Assembly (NCBI GenBank): GCA_034505495.1
Contig: JAPDQV010000006.1
Coordinates: 7,154-71,153, forward strand
Direction: 5' to 3'
DNA: 64,000 nucleotides
Source of the DNA: a candidate division KSB1 bacterium
GTDB lineage: Bacteria; Zhuqueibacterota; Zhuqueibacteria; Residuimicrobiales; Krinioviventaceae
Shown here: piece after piece, positions 26,690 to 35,251 of the stretch
Numbering within the stretch: the stretch's first letter is position 1
How the letters are laid out: each line of letters starts with the position of its first letter
The notes under the pieces: generated by a model
Database searches by the model: none
What the model was told of the DNA's origin: nothing
The model's input: only the letters and a program-made list of their open reading frames with translations
Made by a program: the position numbers and the translations under genes

Positions 26690-28876
26690 ATGAAACCGAT
26701 CTACCTGGATTATAACGCCACCACACCCGTTTTGCCGGCGGTCAAGGAAGCCATGCTGCCCTTTTTGGACGAGCGGTTCGGCAATCCCTCGAGCACGCAT
26801 CCATACGGCACAACGGCCAGACTGGCAGTCGAGGAAGCGCGACGACAAGTCGCCGAGTTGTTAAGGGCTCGGCCGGAGGAAATTTATTTCACCAGCGGCG
26901 GCACCGAATCGAACAACTGGGCTATAAAAGGCTGCGCCTTTTCCGAAGGCCGCCGCAGCGGCCATATCATCACCAGCGCCGTCGAGCATCCGGCCGTGCT
27001 CGAGGTCTGCGACTATCTGGAACAACAAGGCTTTCGGATAACGCGAGTGCCTGTGGATGCTTACGGCATGGTCGATCCTGCGGATGTCGAAAAAGCCGTC
27101 CGTGCCGACACCTTTTTGATCACCATCATGCACGCGAATAATGAAGTCGGTACGATTCAGCCGATCGCCGAAATCGCCCGCATTGCCGAAAAGCACGGTC
27201 TGTTGCTGCATACAGATGCGGCGCAGTCGATCGGCAAAATTCCGGTGCATGTCGATGAACTGGGCGTTGATCTTTTGAGCATTGCCGGTCACAAGCTTTA
27301 CGCCCCCAAGGGCGTTGGGGCGCTTTACATCCGCCGCGGCACTCGGCTGGCAAAATTTATGCACGGCGCCGGCCATGAACGAGGGCAGCGCGCCGGAACG
27401 GAGAACGTAGCTGCGATCGTCGCTTTGGGTAAAGCCTGTGAGCTGGCCGGTGCCGAACTCGAAGAGCGGATGGCCAAAAGCAATCGTCAAAGCGGACGCT
27501 TGGCGCAGGCGCTTCTCGACATGCCCGGAGTGCGGCGCAATGGTCACCCGCAGCAATGCCTACCCAACACCGTCAGCCTCAGTTTCTACGGGCTGGACGC
27601 CAACACGATTCTTTCTGCGCTCGATCAGATTGCCGCCTCCGCCGGCGCCGCCTGCCACGCAGCGGACGTCAGCATCTCGCATGTACTCCAGGCGATGAAC
27701 GTGCCGATCGATTGGGCGCGCGGCACCATTCGCTTTTCCTTGGGTGTCCCGACAACCGATGAAGAGATCGAGCGGGCAATCGATTTGATTCAGTCCGTCA
27801 TTAGGCAATTGCGGGGAGAAGCCGAACAGGAGATACGCGGCGAAGAAATTCGCCTGACGCAGTTTACGCACGGGTTAGGCTGCGCCTGCAAGATGCGTCC
27901 CCAGCTCTTGGAGCAGGTGTTGGCAGCCATGACGCCGCCGCGGGATGCAAAGGTTCTCGTAGGCCTCGAGTCCTCGGACGACGCTGCAGTTTATCAAATC
28001 GACTCCTCAACGGCGATCGTGCAGACGGTCGACTTTTTTACTCCGATTCTCGATGACCCGTACCAATTCGGCGCAGTAGCGGCGGCAAACTCGTTGAGCG
28101 ACATCTATGCCATGGGCGGGCAGCCGCTCTTCGCCCTGAATATCGTCGCCTTTCCGTCCGCCAGGTTACCGCTTTGGGTTCTGCAGGAAATTCTGCGCGG
28201 CGCCCGCGACAAAGCGGACGAAGCCGGTGTCGTCATCATCGGCGGGCACACGATCGACGACACGGAGCCGAAATACGGTCTGGCTGTCACCGGTCGGCTG
28301 AATCCGAATCGCATATGGCGCAACATCGGCGCAAAGCCCGGCGACGCTTTGGTATTGACCAAGCCGATCGGCACCGGTGTCCTGACTACCGCACTCAAGC
28401 GCCGCATGATCGATGCCGGCACGGCAAGAACAGCTTTTGAGGTCATGGCTTCACTGAACCGAACCGCCGCCGAGATTGCCGCGCAGTTCCCGGTGCACGC
28501 GTGCACGGACGTGACCGGTTTTGGGCTTTTGGGTCATCTTTTGGAGATGGTAGGCGGCAGCGGTGTAAGCGCATTGGTCCGAAGTGAAGATGTGCCGCTG
28601 CTTCCAGCAGCGTCGGAGCTTGCCGCCGCAGGAGCAATTCCCGGCGGCACCGAAAGCAACCTGGCCTATCTGCGCGATTATGTCGAGTTTTCGAAACGGC
28701 TTTCTCCCACCCTTCGGCGGCTGCTCGCCGATGCGCAAACCTCCGGCGGCCTATTGTTTGCTTTGGATTCCGACTCGGCAATGCGGCTCGCCGCCGCTTT
28801 GCATCGCGCTGGCGTTTCCGCAGCAATCATCGGCGAGATCATCGAAAAAAAGGGTAAAAGCATTTATGTACAATAA
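26690..28876 (+). CDS. Cysteine desulfurase (NifS/IscS-like) fused to selenide, water dikinase (SelD)
   Basis: A single 728-residue frame with two complete enzymes. Residues 1 to about 375 are a class V PLP cysteine desulfurase: N-terminus MKPIYLDYNATTPV, the PLP lysine in SIAGHKLYAPKGVG (Lys202) and the catalytic cysteine in SAGAACHAADVSISH (Cys322). After a short acidic linker (375-386), residues about 387-728 are SelD: RLTQFTHGLGCACKM with Cys398 and Lys401 (equivalent to Cys17 and Lys20 in E. coli), LESSDDAAVYQID, NSLSDIYAMGGQP and DVTGFGLLGHL. The desulfurase half could release selenium from selenocysteine and hand it directly to SelD, which makes selenophosphate from selenide and ATP. 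The key cysteine of SelD is Cys, not Sec. SelA is at 5043-6482. Confidence 0.95.
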   Translation: MKPIYLDYNATTPVLPAVKEAMLPFLDERFGNPSSTHPYGTTARLAVEEARRQVAELLRARPEEIYFTSGGTESNNWAIKGCAFSEGRRSGHIITSAVEHPAVLEVCDYLEQQGFRITRVPVDAYGMVDPADVEKAVRADTFLITIMHANNEVGTIQPIAEIARIAEKHGLLLHTDAAQSIGKIPVHVDELGVDLLSIAGHKLYAPKGVGALYIRRGTRLAKFMHGAGHERGQRAGTENVAAIVALGKACELAGAELEERMAKSNRQSGRLAQALLDMPGVRRNGHPQQCLPNTVSLSFYGLDANTILSALDQIAASAGAACHAADVSISHVLQAMNVPIDWARGTIRFSLGVPTTDEEIERAIDLIQSVIRQLRGEAEQEIRGEEIRLTQFTHGLGCACKMRPQLLEQVLAAMTPPRDAKVLVGLESSDDAAVYQIDSSTAIVQTVDFFTPILDDPYQFGAVAAANSLSDIYAMGGQPLFALNIVAFPSARLPLWVLQEILRGARDKADEAGVVIIGGHTIDDTEPKYGLAVTGRLNPNRIWRNIGAKPGDALVLTKPIGTGVLTTALKRRMIDAGTARTAFEVMASLNRTAAEIAAQFPVHACTDVTGFGLLGHLLEMVGGSGVSALVRSEDVPLLPAASELAAAGAIPGGTESNLAYLRDYVEFSKRLSPTLRRLLADAQTSGGLLFALDSDSAMRLAAALHRAGVSAAIIGEIIEKKGKSIYVQ

Positions 28877-28892
28877 GTTCTGCAAAAATGCC

Positions 28893-28921
28893 TTGATTTT
28901 AAAGTCGTTTAAAAGTATATT
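28893..28921 (+). promoter_or_regulatory. Promoter of the PpiD-like gene
   Basis: TTGATT at 28893-28898 and TATATT at 28916-28921 are separated by exactly 17 nt, directly after the NifS-SelD stop and 136 bp before the ATG at 29058. It resembles the promoter at 8092-8120 in hexamers and spacing. Confidence 0.5.
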
Positions 28922-29057
28922 TTCCGGCTTTATTCATTTTGCTCCAATGGGCAAAATTTTTCCAGATGCACATTTGAACGAAAAAGAGCCCGCTGCAAAG
29001 GTCGGCGGGTAAGGACCACAAACCGAGTCTAAGGACTCGCCTTGAAAGAGGACGGCT

Positions 29058-30875
29058 ATGGCGGTAATGAACAAAATGCGCGAAAGCATGAAGACGATCC
29101 TGATGATCCTTGTGCTTGCGTTTATTGCCACGATTGTATTCGACTGGGGAATGGGAGGTTTCCGGACGCGCGGCCGCGGCGGTGCCCCCCACGGTGTCAT
29201 CGCCCAGGTCAACGGCGAGGATATCCCCTATGACGAATTCAGCAGGGCTTATCAGCAGGAGCTGAAGCAGCAGCGCGAACAGAGCGGAGAGGAACTCGAA
29301 AACTATCAGCTGCAACAGATCGAAAATCAGGTTTATGAACGGTTGATCCAACAGCGACTGCTGCGCAAAGTGGCGGATAGAATGAAGTTATCTGCGACTG
29401 ACGAAGAGATTGGGGAAGAGTTGTGGAACAATCCGCCCGAATTTATCCGTCAATCGCCGGCTTTTATCGATTCGACGACAGGAACCTTCAGCATGCAGCT
29501 CTACCAGCAGGCGCTGGAGAATCCCCAGCTCGATCGTCAATGGGAGACCGTGGCCGAGTATCTGCGCACAGTTCTGCCTTTCCAAAAGCTCGGGGATCTC
29601 ATTAATGCGACGCCCGTAGTGACCGACGACGACGCACGCATCGAGTATATCAAAAACAATATCAAGGCGCGGGTCAACTATCTCTTTTTCGACGCCTCGG
29701 CCTTTGCCGGAAAGGAAAACGAGCCGAGTGAGGCTGAGATCAAGGCCTACTATGAAAAGCATAAAGAAGAATATCGCGAAAAGGAAAAACGGGTCATCGA
29801 TTATGTTCTTTTTGAGCTAAAAGCGTCGCCGGCGGACAGCCAGGCGGTTTGGCGGCAGGCGCAGGAGATTCTCGAGGATGCCCGTTCAGGCCGTAATTTT
29901 GCCGAGATGGCGTCGCTTTACTCGCAAGATCCAGGCTCGGCAAAGAGCGGCGGCGATTTGGGATGGTTCAAGCATTCGGCCATGGTCAAGCCCTTTGCCG
30001 ATGCCGCATTTGCCGCCAAACCGGGCGAAATCGTCGGACCGGTTGCTTCCCAATATGGACTGCACATCATCAAAGTCGAAGACCGCCGCAAAGCCGACGG
30101 CGAGGATGAGGTAAAGGCGTCGCATATCCTCCTCAAAATCGAGCCGTCCACCAAAACACGCGAGGCGATTCGAGACGACGCCGCCTACTTGGCGGAAACG
30201 GCCAAGGAATCCGGCTTGAAAGCCGCAGCAGAAGCCGAGAAGCGCACCGTCCAAACTACGCCGCCCTTTGCGGCCGAAGGATTCATTCCGGGTATCGGCA
30301 TGGAACCTCGCTTGGGACGGTTTGTCTTTCGCGCCAAGCTGAACGAAGTCAGCGACGTGATTTACACCGAGTCCGGTTATGTCGTCGCTCAAGTCACCAA
30401 GATTGAAAAAGAGCATATTCCGACCCTCGAGCAGGTGCGCAGCCGCATTGTTGCAGCGTTAAAAGCGGAACAGCGCACCGCATTGGCCAAGGCAAATGCC
30501 GAAGCGGCTTACAGGGCTTATCAATCCGGTACTCCGCTGGAGGTGGTGGCGCAACAGCACAATCTAACGCTGCAGCAAACGGACGAGTTCACTGCCGGAC
30601 GCGCCATTCCGAATGTCGGCCGGGAACCGGCGTTTGCCGGAACGGCGCTGAGCCTGAACGTCGGCGAGGTGTCGCAGCCGGTTCAGGGCAGCCGCGGCTG
30701 GTACATCATCCAACTGGTCAGCAAAACGCCTTTTGACGAAAACGACTTTCAGCAGCAAAAGGATATGATAAAAGCTCAGCTTGCTGTTCGCCAACGCAAT
30801 CAGGCGTTTTCCCAATGGTATGGCAACTTGAAAAAAGAAGCTAAAATTAAAGACTATCGATCGCTTTACCTTTAA
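29058..30875 (+). CDS. Membrane-anchored parvulin-type peptidyl-prolyl isomerase (PpiD/SurA-like)
   Basis: A 605-residue periplasmic folding factor anchored by one N-terminal helix (about residues 13-33). After it comes a SurA-N-like helical domain (GVIAQVNGEDIPYDEFSRAY), then a parvulin rotamase domain at about 240-350 with FAEMASLYSQDPGSAKSGGD, FAAKPGEIVGPVASQYGLHI. A second, weaker rotamase-like region follows (about 355-470), and the C-terminal domain resumes the chaperone fold. An AGAGGA site lies 5 nt before the ATG. The gene stands alone, with a promoter at 28893 and an intrinsic terminator at 30881. It likely helps fold outer membrane and secreted proteins, abundant in this region. 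Confidence 0.9.
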   Translation: MAVMNKMRESMKTILMILVLAFIATIVFDWGMGGFRTRGRGGAPHGVIAQVNGEDIPYDEFSRAYQQELKQQREQSGEELENYQLQQIENQVYERLIQQRLLRKVADRMKLSATDEEIGEELWNNPPEFIRQSPAFIDSTTGTFSMQLYQQALENPQLDRQWETVAEYLRTVLPFQKLGDLINATPVVTDDDARIEYIKNNIKARVNYLFFDASAFAGKENEPSEAEIKAYYEKHKEEYREKEKRVIDYVLFELKASPADSQAVWRQAQEILEDARSGRNFAEMASLYSQDPGSAKSGGDLGWFKHSAMVKPFADAAFAAKPGEIVGPVASQYGLHIIKVEDRRKADGEDEVKASHILLKIEPSTKTREAIRDDAAYLAETAKESGLKAAAEAEKRTVQTTPPFAAEGFIPGIGMEPRLGRFVFRAKLNEVSDVIYTESGYVVAQVTKIEKEHIPTLEQVRSRIVAALKAEQRTALAKANAEAAYRAYQSGTPLEVVAQQHNLTLQQTDEFTAGRAIPNVGREPAFAGTALSLNVGEVSQPVQGSRGWYIIQLVSKTPFDENDFQQQKDMIKAQLAVRQRNQAFSQWYGNLKKEAKIKDYRSLYL

Positions 30876-30880
30876 TCAAA

Positions 30881-30910
30881 AAAGCGGGCGTCGGAATCGC
30901 CCGCTTTTTT
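30881..30910 (+). terminator. Intrinsic terminator after the PpiD-like gene
   Basis: GCGGGCG (30884-30890) and CGCCCGC (30898-30904) pair around a 7-nt loop, followed by six T. It begins 6 bp after the stop codon. Confidence 0.9.
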
Positions 30911-30960
30911 CGTTTTTAAGCAACCCTTACAACTTTCAAAGGGTGTTCCGTAACAGTGTC

Positions 30961-31785
30961 ATGAATTCCATTTTTCAAAAACTGATAAAATTCCTTGTTG
31001 CCGCTTGCCAGGCGTTTATCATATCTTCTTGTCAGGAACCCCCAAACGCCCAACAAATACCGACTGATAATACAGATTTTCCTCTGGTCTGGCAAGATCA
31101 GTTCACTGATCTTGATCGTCGTCGCTGGGCACTGGGCGATTGGACGTTTAATTACAACCTATGCGAGTTTTCACCCGCCATGGTCCAGGTAACAGCCCAA
31201 GGGCTCGAGCTGCGCATCGCTCAAAAAGGTGCGGATAAAGGAAAATATAGAGAAAAGCCCTATTGGGGAGGCGAAGTCTACGGACTCGAGCGCTATCTCT
31301 ATGGCCGCTTCGAAGTGGAAATGAAACCATTTTGTCCGCCGGGAGTAGTGGCCTCATTTTTTCTCATGTACGATGAGCGGGATGGACAGGGGAACAACAT
31401 CGACTGGTACGAAATCGACATCGAATTCCCAGGAAGCACGCGAAAAATTTCCTATGCTCTACATTACGGCGAGGGAGGCGGCATTAAATCAGTTGTAAAA
31501 GAGGTGCCGCTCGACTTTGACGCTAGCGATCGATTCCATCATTATGCCATCGTCTGGAAGCCGGACTCCATTTATTTTACCATCGACAACAGACTCTCTG
31601 CAGAGTTTACGGAACCGTATGTTCTCAACCAGTTGAATCAGGCGATGAACATCCGTATGAATTATTGGGTATCGGAATCGAAAGAGTGGGTAGGGCGCTT
31701 CTATCCGAGTGTGCTGCCGATTACCAGCCTCTATCGTTCAGTCGCTTACCGTCGTTATCAAAAGACGAGGCCGATGAGCCGCTGA
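30961..31785 (+). CDS. GH16-family glycanase lipoprotein
   Basis: A 274-residue predicted lipoprotein. The ATG at 30961 is preferred over an ATG six codons upstream because it gives a compact signal peptide ending in IISSC with Cys at residue 24. The GH16 catalytic motif is WYEIDIEF, in which the ExDxxE acids fall at about residues 151, 153 and 155 (nucleophile and acid/base). Flanking hallmarks are LYGRFEVEMKPFCPPGVVAS and RFHHYAIVWKPDSIYFTID. The family hydrolyses beta-1,3/1,4 glucans, carrageenans, agars and similar polymers; the substrate cannot be told. It acts outside the inner membrane. It stands alone between terminator 30881 and the convergent priA. Confidence 0.9.
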   Translation: MNSIFQKLIKFLVAACQAFIISSCQEPPNAQQIPTDNTDFPLVWQDQFTDLDRRRWALGDWTFNYNLCEFSPAMVQVTAQGLELRIAQKGADKGKYREKPYWGGEVYGLERYLYGRFEVEMKPFCPPGVVASFFLMYDERDGQGNNIDWYEIDIEFPGSTRKISYALHYGEGGGIKSVVKEVPLDFDASDRFHHYAIVWKPDSIYFTIDNRLSAEFTEPYVLNQLNQAMNIRMNYWVSESKEWVGRFYPSVLPITSLYRSVAYRRYQKTRPMSR

Positions 31786-31843
31786 TACAGGCACTTGGGA
31801 TCTTTCCACCTCCCCATTTTTAAGCAAACCGAAAGAGTCGTTT

Positions 31844-34333
31844 TTAGAAAAACGACAGCGGATCGACGTCCACGACAATCTGCACCTGTTCGCGGCCTTT
31901 TTTGCCAAAACCGTCGAGCGCTCGACGCAGCGCGTCCTTCATTTCACGCCCGCCAGGATCCCTGCTTTTATCGCTCATCAACAAAAGATGTCTTCGGAAA
32001 AGATTCTGCACCTTGACCATCATCGGCGGCGCAGGACCCAGAACGCGAAAGGATCCATCGTCGGAAAGGAGGGATCTAAACCGCAGCGCGGCCTCCTCGA
32101 CTTTTTTCTCTTCACGGCCTTTGAAAAGCACATAAATTAACCGGCTGTAGGGCGGATAGAGCAAAGCTCTGCGGTCGAGCAGTTCGGCCTTGAAAAACGA
32201 ATCGTAATCGTGTTTTTGAGCAAATTGAAGGCTGTAGTGATCCGGCGACAAGGTTTGGATCACCACTTCTCCGGTTTTGTCTTTACGCCCGGCGCGGCCG
32301 GCAACCTGTGTAAGCAATTGAAAAGTCCGTTCGGCTGCACGAAAGTCCGGCAAAAGCAGCTCGGTATCGGCATTGATCACGCCGACCAATGTGACGTTGG
32401 GAAAATCGAGTCCCTTGGCCACCATCTGCGTGCCGAGAAGGATTTGGTGCTCGCCGTCGGCAAAACGCTGAAGGACTCTGTCATGAGCCATGCGGCCTTT
32501 AGTGGTGTCGAGGTCCATTCGCAGTGACTTTACATCTGGGAAAAAGAGGCGCAGCTCCTCCTCGACACGCTGCGTGCCGACCCCGCGCAAAAAGACGTCC
32601 TCTCCGCCGCATTGGGGACACCTATCGGGCGCTTTTTGCGTATAGCCGCAATAGTGACACTTGAGCAGACGACCCCGCAGATGAAACGTCAGCGCTGCAT
32701 CGCATTGGCTGCACTTGGCCAAAAAACCGCAGCCTCGGCACTTGAACATGGTGGCAAAGCCGCGCCGGTTGAGAAAGAGAATGATCTGCTCGCCGCGGCC
32801 CAGTTTTTCCTCGATCTTTTGCCGCAGCAGCCTGGAAAAAATGGGAGCTTCACTGCGGCCGATGACCTTTGGTTCTTTGCGCAAATCGACCAGGTGGACC
32901 AGCGGCATCGGCACGTCATCGATGCGCTTCGGCAGCTTGAGCAGACGATATTTTCCGGCCAGAGCATTGTAGAACGTTTCGACGGAAGGGGTTGCAGAGC
33001 CGAGAATAACAACGGCATTCTCGAACCGACCGCGAACGACGGCGACATCGCGGCCATGATAACGCGGCGCCGGCTCCACCTGCTTGTAGGAAGGCTCATG
33101 CTCTTCATCGACAATGATCAGTCCGATGTTCTTGAGCGGCGAAAAGATGGCGGAGCGCGGGCCGATAACGATCTTGTGCTCGCCCTCCCAGGTTTTTCGC
33201 CACGAGTCGTAGCGCTCGCCCGGGGACATGCGGCTATGAAACACGGCGACCGCATTTCCAAAGTGCGCCCGAAAACGCCGCACGGTCTGAGGTGTGAGGG
33301 CAATTTCAGGAACCAGCACGATCGCCGTACGGCCCAAGCGCATGACGTGATGAATGGCATCGATATAGACCTGAGTCTTGCCGCTGCCGGTAACGCCGTG
33401 AAGAAGAAAAGTCTCGAACTTGCCGGCGTCCAAAGCTGCGGTCACGGCTTCAAGTGCCGCCTGCTGGTCGGGGTTGAGGGTCAATTTGGGCGGCTCCTCA
33501 ACCTCGAGTTCCTGATAATATTCCCGCACGACTTCGCGTTTGTCGAGGATGATGAATCCCCGCTCCGCCAGCACCGTAAAGACGGCGTGATCGGCACCGG
33601 TGAGACGTCGAAGATCGGCACGCGAAAGCTCGCCGCCGACGACATCGAGCAATGCCGCCAGAACGGCCGCCTGTTTGGGCGCCTTGCTCTGCAGTTCCGA
33701 GATTATGCTGCCGATTTTGTCCAAAGTCAAATGAGGAGCCAGTCGCGCTACGATCTCGTATTTGGCCTTTACGCGCGGTTCAGGGAGCTCCAACTCGATG
33801 CGCACCAAACCTTTCTCGCGCAGGGGCTGCAGCGCTGCATAGACATTCTTTCCTAAATTGGCCGCCAAGCGGCTGATGCGCATGGGATTCTGCAGCGCCA
33901 GCCGGCGAATGATTTCAGCCTGCCGCGGCGCCCGTTCCTGCAGGGAATCCGCCAACTCCTCCGGTTTGGAATGCATCAGCCGGACGACGCGTTGGGAGTC
34001 GAGGTGTATTCCCGACGGCAACGCCGCCTTGAGCACTTCTCCCCAACCGCAGAGGTAATAGTCGGCAATCCAACGCGCCAACTGCAGCACCTGCGGCGTA
34101 AACAGGGGCGTAGGATCGAGCACTTCTTCGATCTCTTTGAGATCGCTCACTGCCGCCTCTGCGTTTCGCTCCACGACAAAACCGGTCAGACGCCTTCGCC
34201 CGAAGGGGCACAAAACCCGTACACCGGGCACCACGTCATCGCGAAATCGTTCGGGAATCCGATAAGTGAACGCCCGATCCAACGCCACGGGAAAGACCAC
34301 CTGTGCATAGGGATTTTTAATCGGTTCGCTCAT
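31844..34333 (-). CDS. priA: Primosomal replication-restart helicase PriA
   Basis: An 829-residue superfamily 2 helicase that restarts stalled forks. The N-terminal 3'-DNA-binding domain includes YAQVVFPVALDRAFTYRIPE. The helicase core has LLHGVTGSGKTQVYIDAI (Walker A), DEEHEPSYKQ (Walker B), and SATPSVETF. The zinc-binding insert reads CRGCGFLAKCSQCDAALTFH...CHYCGYTQKAPDRCPQCGG with all eight Cys. Then GTQRVEEELRLFFPD, GTQMVAKGLDFPNVTLVGVI and QLLTQVAGRAGRKDK. Length is slightly above the E. coli protein (732). Divergent from the cyclophilin gene, 175 bp away. Confidence 0.97.
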   Translation of the reverse strand: MSEPIKNPYAQVVFPVALDRAFTYRIPERFRDDVVPGVRVLCPFGRRRLTGFVVERNAEAAVSDLKEIEEVLDPTPLFTPQVLQLARWIADYYLCGWGEVLKAALPSGIHLDSQRVVRLMHSKPEELADSLQERAPRQAEIIRRLALQNPMRISRLAANLGKNVYAALQPLREKGLVRIELELPEPRVKAKYEIVARLAPHLTLDKIGSIISELQSKAPKQAAVLAALLDVVGGELSRADLRRLTGADHAVFTVLAERGFIILDKREVVREYYQELEVEEPPKLTLNPDQQAALEAVTAALDAGKFETFLLHGVTGSGKTQVYIDAIHHVMRLGRTAIVLVPEIALTPQTVRRFRAHFGNAVAVFHSRMSPGERYDSWRKTWEGEHKIVIGPRSAIFSPLKNIGLIIVDEEHEPSYKQVEPAPRYHGRDVAVVRGRFENAVVILGSATPSVETFYNALAGKYRLLKLPKRIDDVPMPLVHLVDLRKEPKVIGRSEAPIFSRLLRQKIEEKLGRGEQIILFLNRRGFATMFKCRGCGFLAKCSQCDAALTFHLRGRLLKCHYCGYTQKAPDRCPQCGGEDVFLRGVGTQRVEEELRLFFPDVKSLRMDLDTTKGRMAHDRVLQRFADGEHQILLGTQMVAKGLDFPNVTLVGVINADTELLLPDFRAAERTFQLLTQVAGRAGRKDKTGEVVIQTLSPDHYSLQFAQKHDYDSFFKAELLDRRALLYPPYSRLIYVLFKGREEKKVEEAALRFRSLLSDDGSFRVLGPAPPMMVKVQNLFRRHLLLMSDKSRDPGGREMKDALRRALDGFGKKGREQVQIVVDVDPLSFF

Positions 34334-34508
34334 ATACCGAATTTAAAAACAAATCCCTTGATTTCCTAACCGCAGGACGATCGGCAATCCGTCGGGAACT
34401 TGCCGTGGATTACAAGGTTGCAACAAAGCCGCGCGATGACAAAGCTGCTGCTTGTTTGTTGTCAGGGTTTTGTTAAATTATTGTTGAGCAAAACACGGAG
34501 CAGGAACA

Positions 34509-35240
34509 ATGAAACTTACGGTCATGCTTTTCATTCCCTTTTTTCTTTTCCTCAGTACCATCGGTTGTGCGAAATTCGATCCTTACAAGCCGTTGACGGC
34601 AGAAGAAACACAGGCTCTATTGGTCAAGGCCAAGCAATCAAGCCGACCTGCCGAGCCGGACCGCATTCTCTCTTCCGAGGAAATCGCAGCAGTCTTAGAA
34701 CGCGTCAAGGCTACGCCGGTTGAACCCGTTGATCCCCGCGAAGCGGCTATCCTCGAGACCAATTACGGCGTCATTGTCATCGCCTTTTATCCCCAAGAAG
34801 CGCCCGGCCACTGCAGCAATTTCAAACGGCTGGTCAAGGCGGGCTATTTTGACCAGACCCGTTTTCACCGCATCATCGACGGCTTTGTAATACAAGGCGG
34901 CGACATATTAACCCGCGATGAGGATCCAATGAACGACGGCAGCGGCGGTCCCGGCTATACCATCCCTGCCGAATTCAACGGCATTCCTCATGATCTCGGC
35001 ATCGTCTCAATGGCGCGCGCACAAGATCCGAACAGCGCCGGTTCGCAGTTCTTTATCTGCCTTTCCCGCGAGCGCACCCGTTTTCTCGACGGCAAATACA
35101 CGGTTTTCGGCCAAGTCATCGGCGGTCTGGATGTCGTGCAGAAAATCGGCCGCGTGCCGGTCAAAGAAAGTCCTTTTGGTGAACCCTCTTCTCCGATCGA
35201 ACCGGTTGTGCTTAAACAGGCCTTTTGGATCAAACGCTGA
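34509..35240 (+). CDS. Cyclophilin-type peptidyl-prolyl isomerase lipoprotein
   Basis: A 243-residue protein with a lipoprotein signal peptide (MKLTVMLFIPFFLFLSTIGC, Cys20), a 55-residue linker and a cyclophilin domain at about 77-240. Signature segments are FHRIIDGFVIQGGDILT, AGSQFFICL and LDGKYTVFGQVIGGLDVV. These residues form the prolyl isomerase site. It would act at the envelope, perhaps with the PpiD-like protein upstream. It leads an operon of cyclophilin, subtilase and patatin, with gaps of 11 bp each. Confidence 0.92.
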   Translation: MKLTVMLFIPFFLFLSTIGCAKFDPYKPLTAEETQALLVKAKQSSRPAEPDRILSSEEIAAVLERVKATPVEPVDPREAAILETNYGVIVIAFYPQEAPGHCSNFKRLVKAGYFDQTRFHRIIDGFVIQGGDILTRDEDPMNDGSGGPGYTIPAEFNGIPHDLGIVSMARAQDPNSAGSQFFICLSRERTRFLDGKYTVFGQVIGGLDVVQKIGRVPVKESPFGEPSSPIEPVVLKQAFWIKR

Positions 35241-35251
35241 GGAACGTCGCC

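Noticed and set aside
32612-33856. A 414-codon plus-strand frame
   Set aside because: Antisense to priA. No start context or family, and the priA frame is complete.
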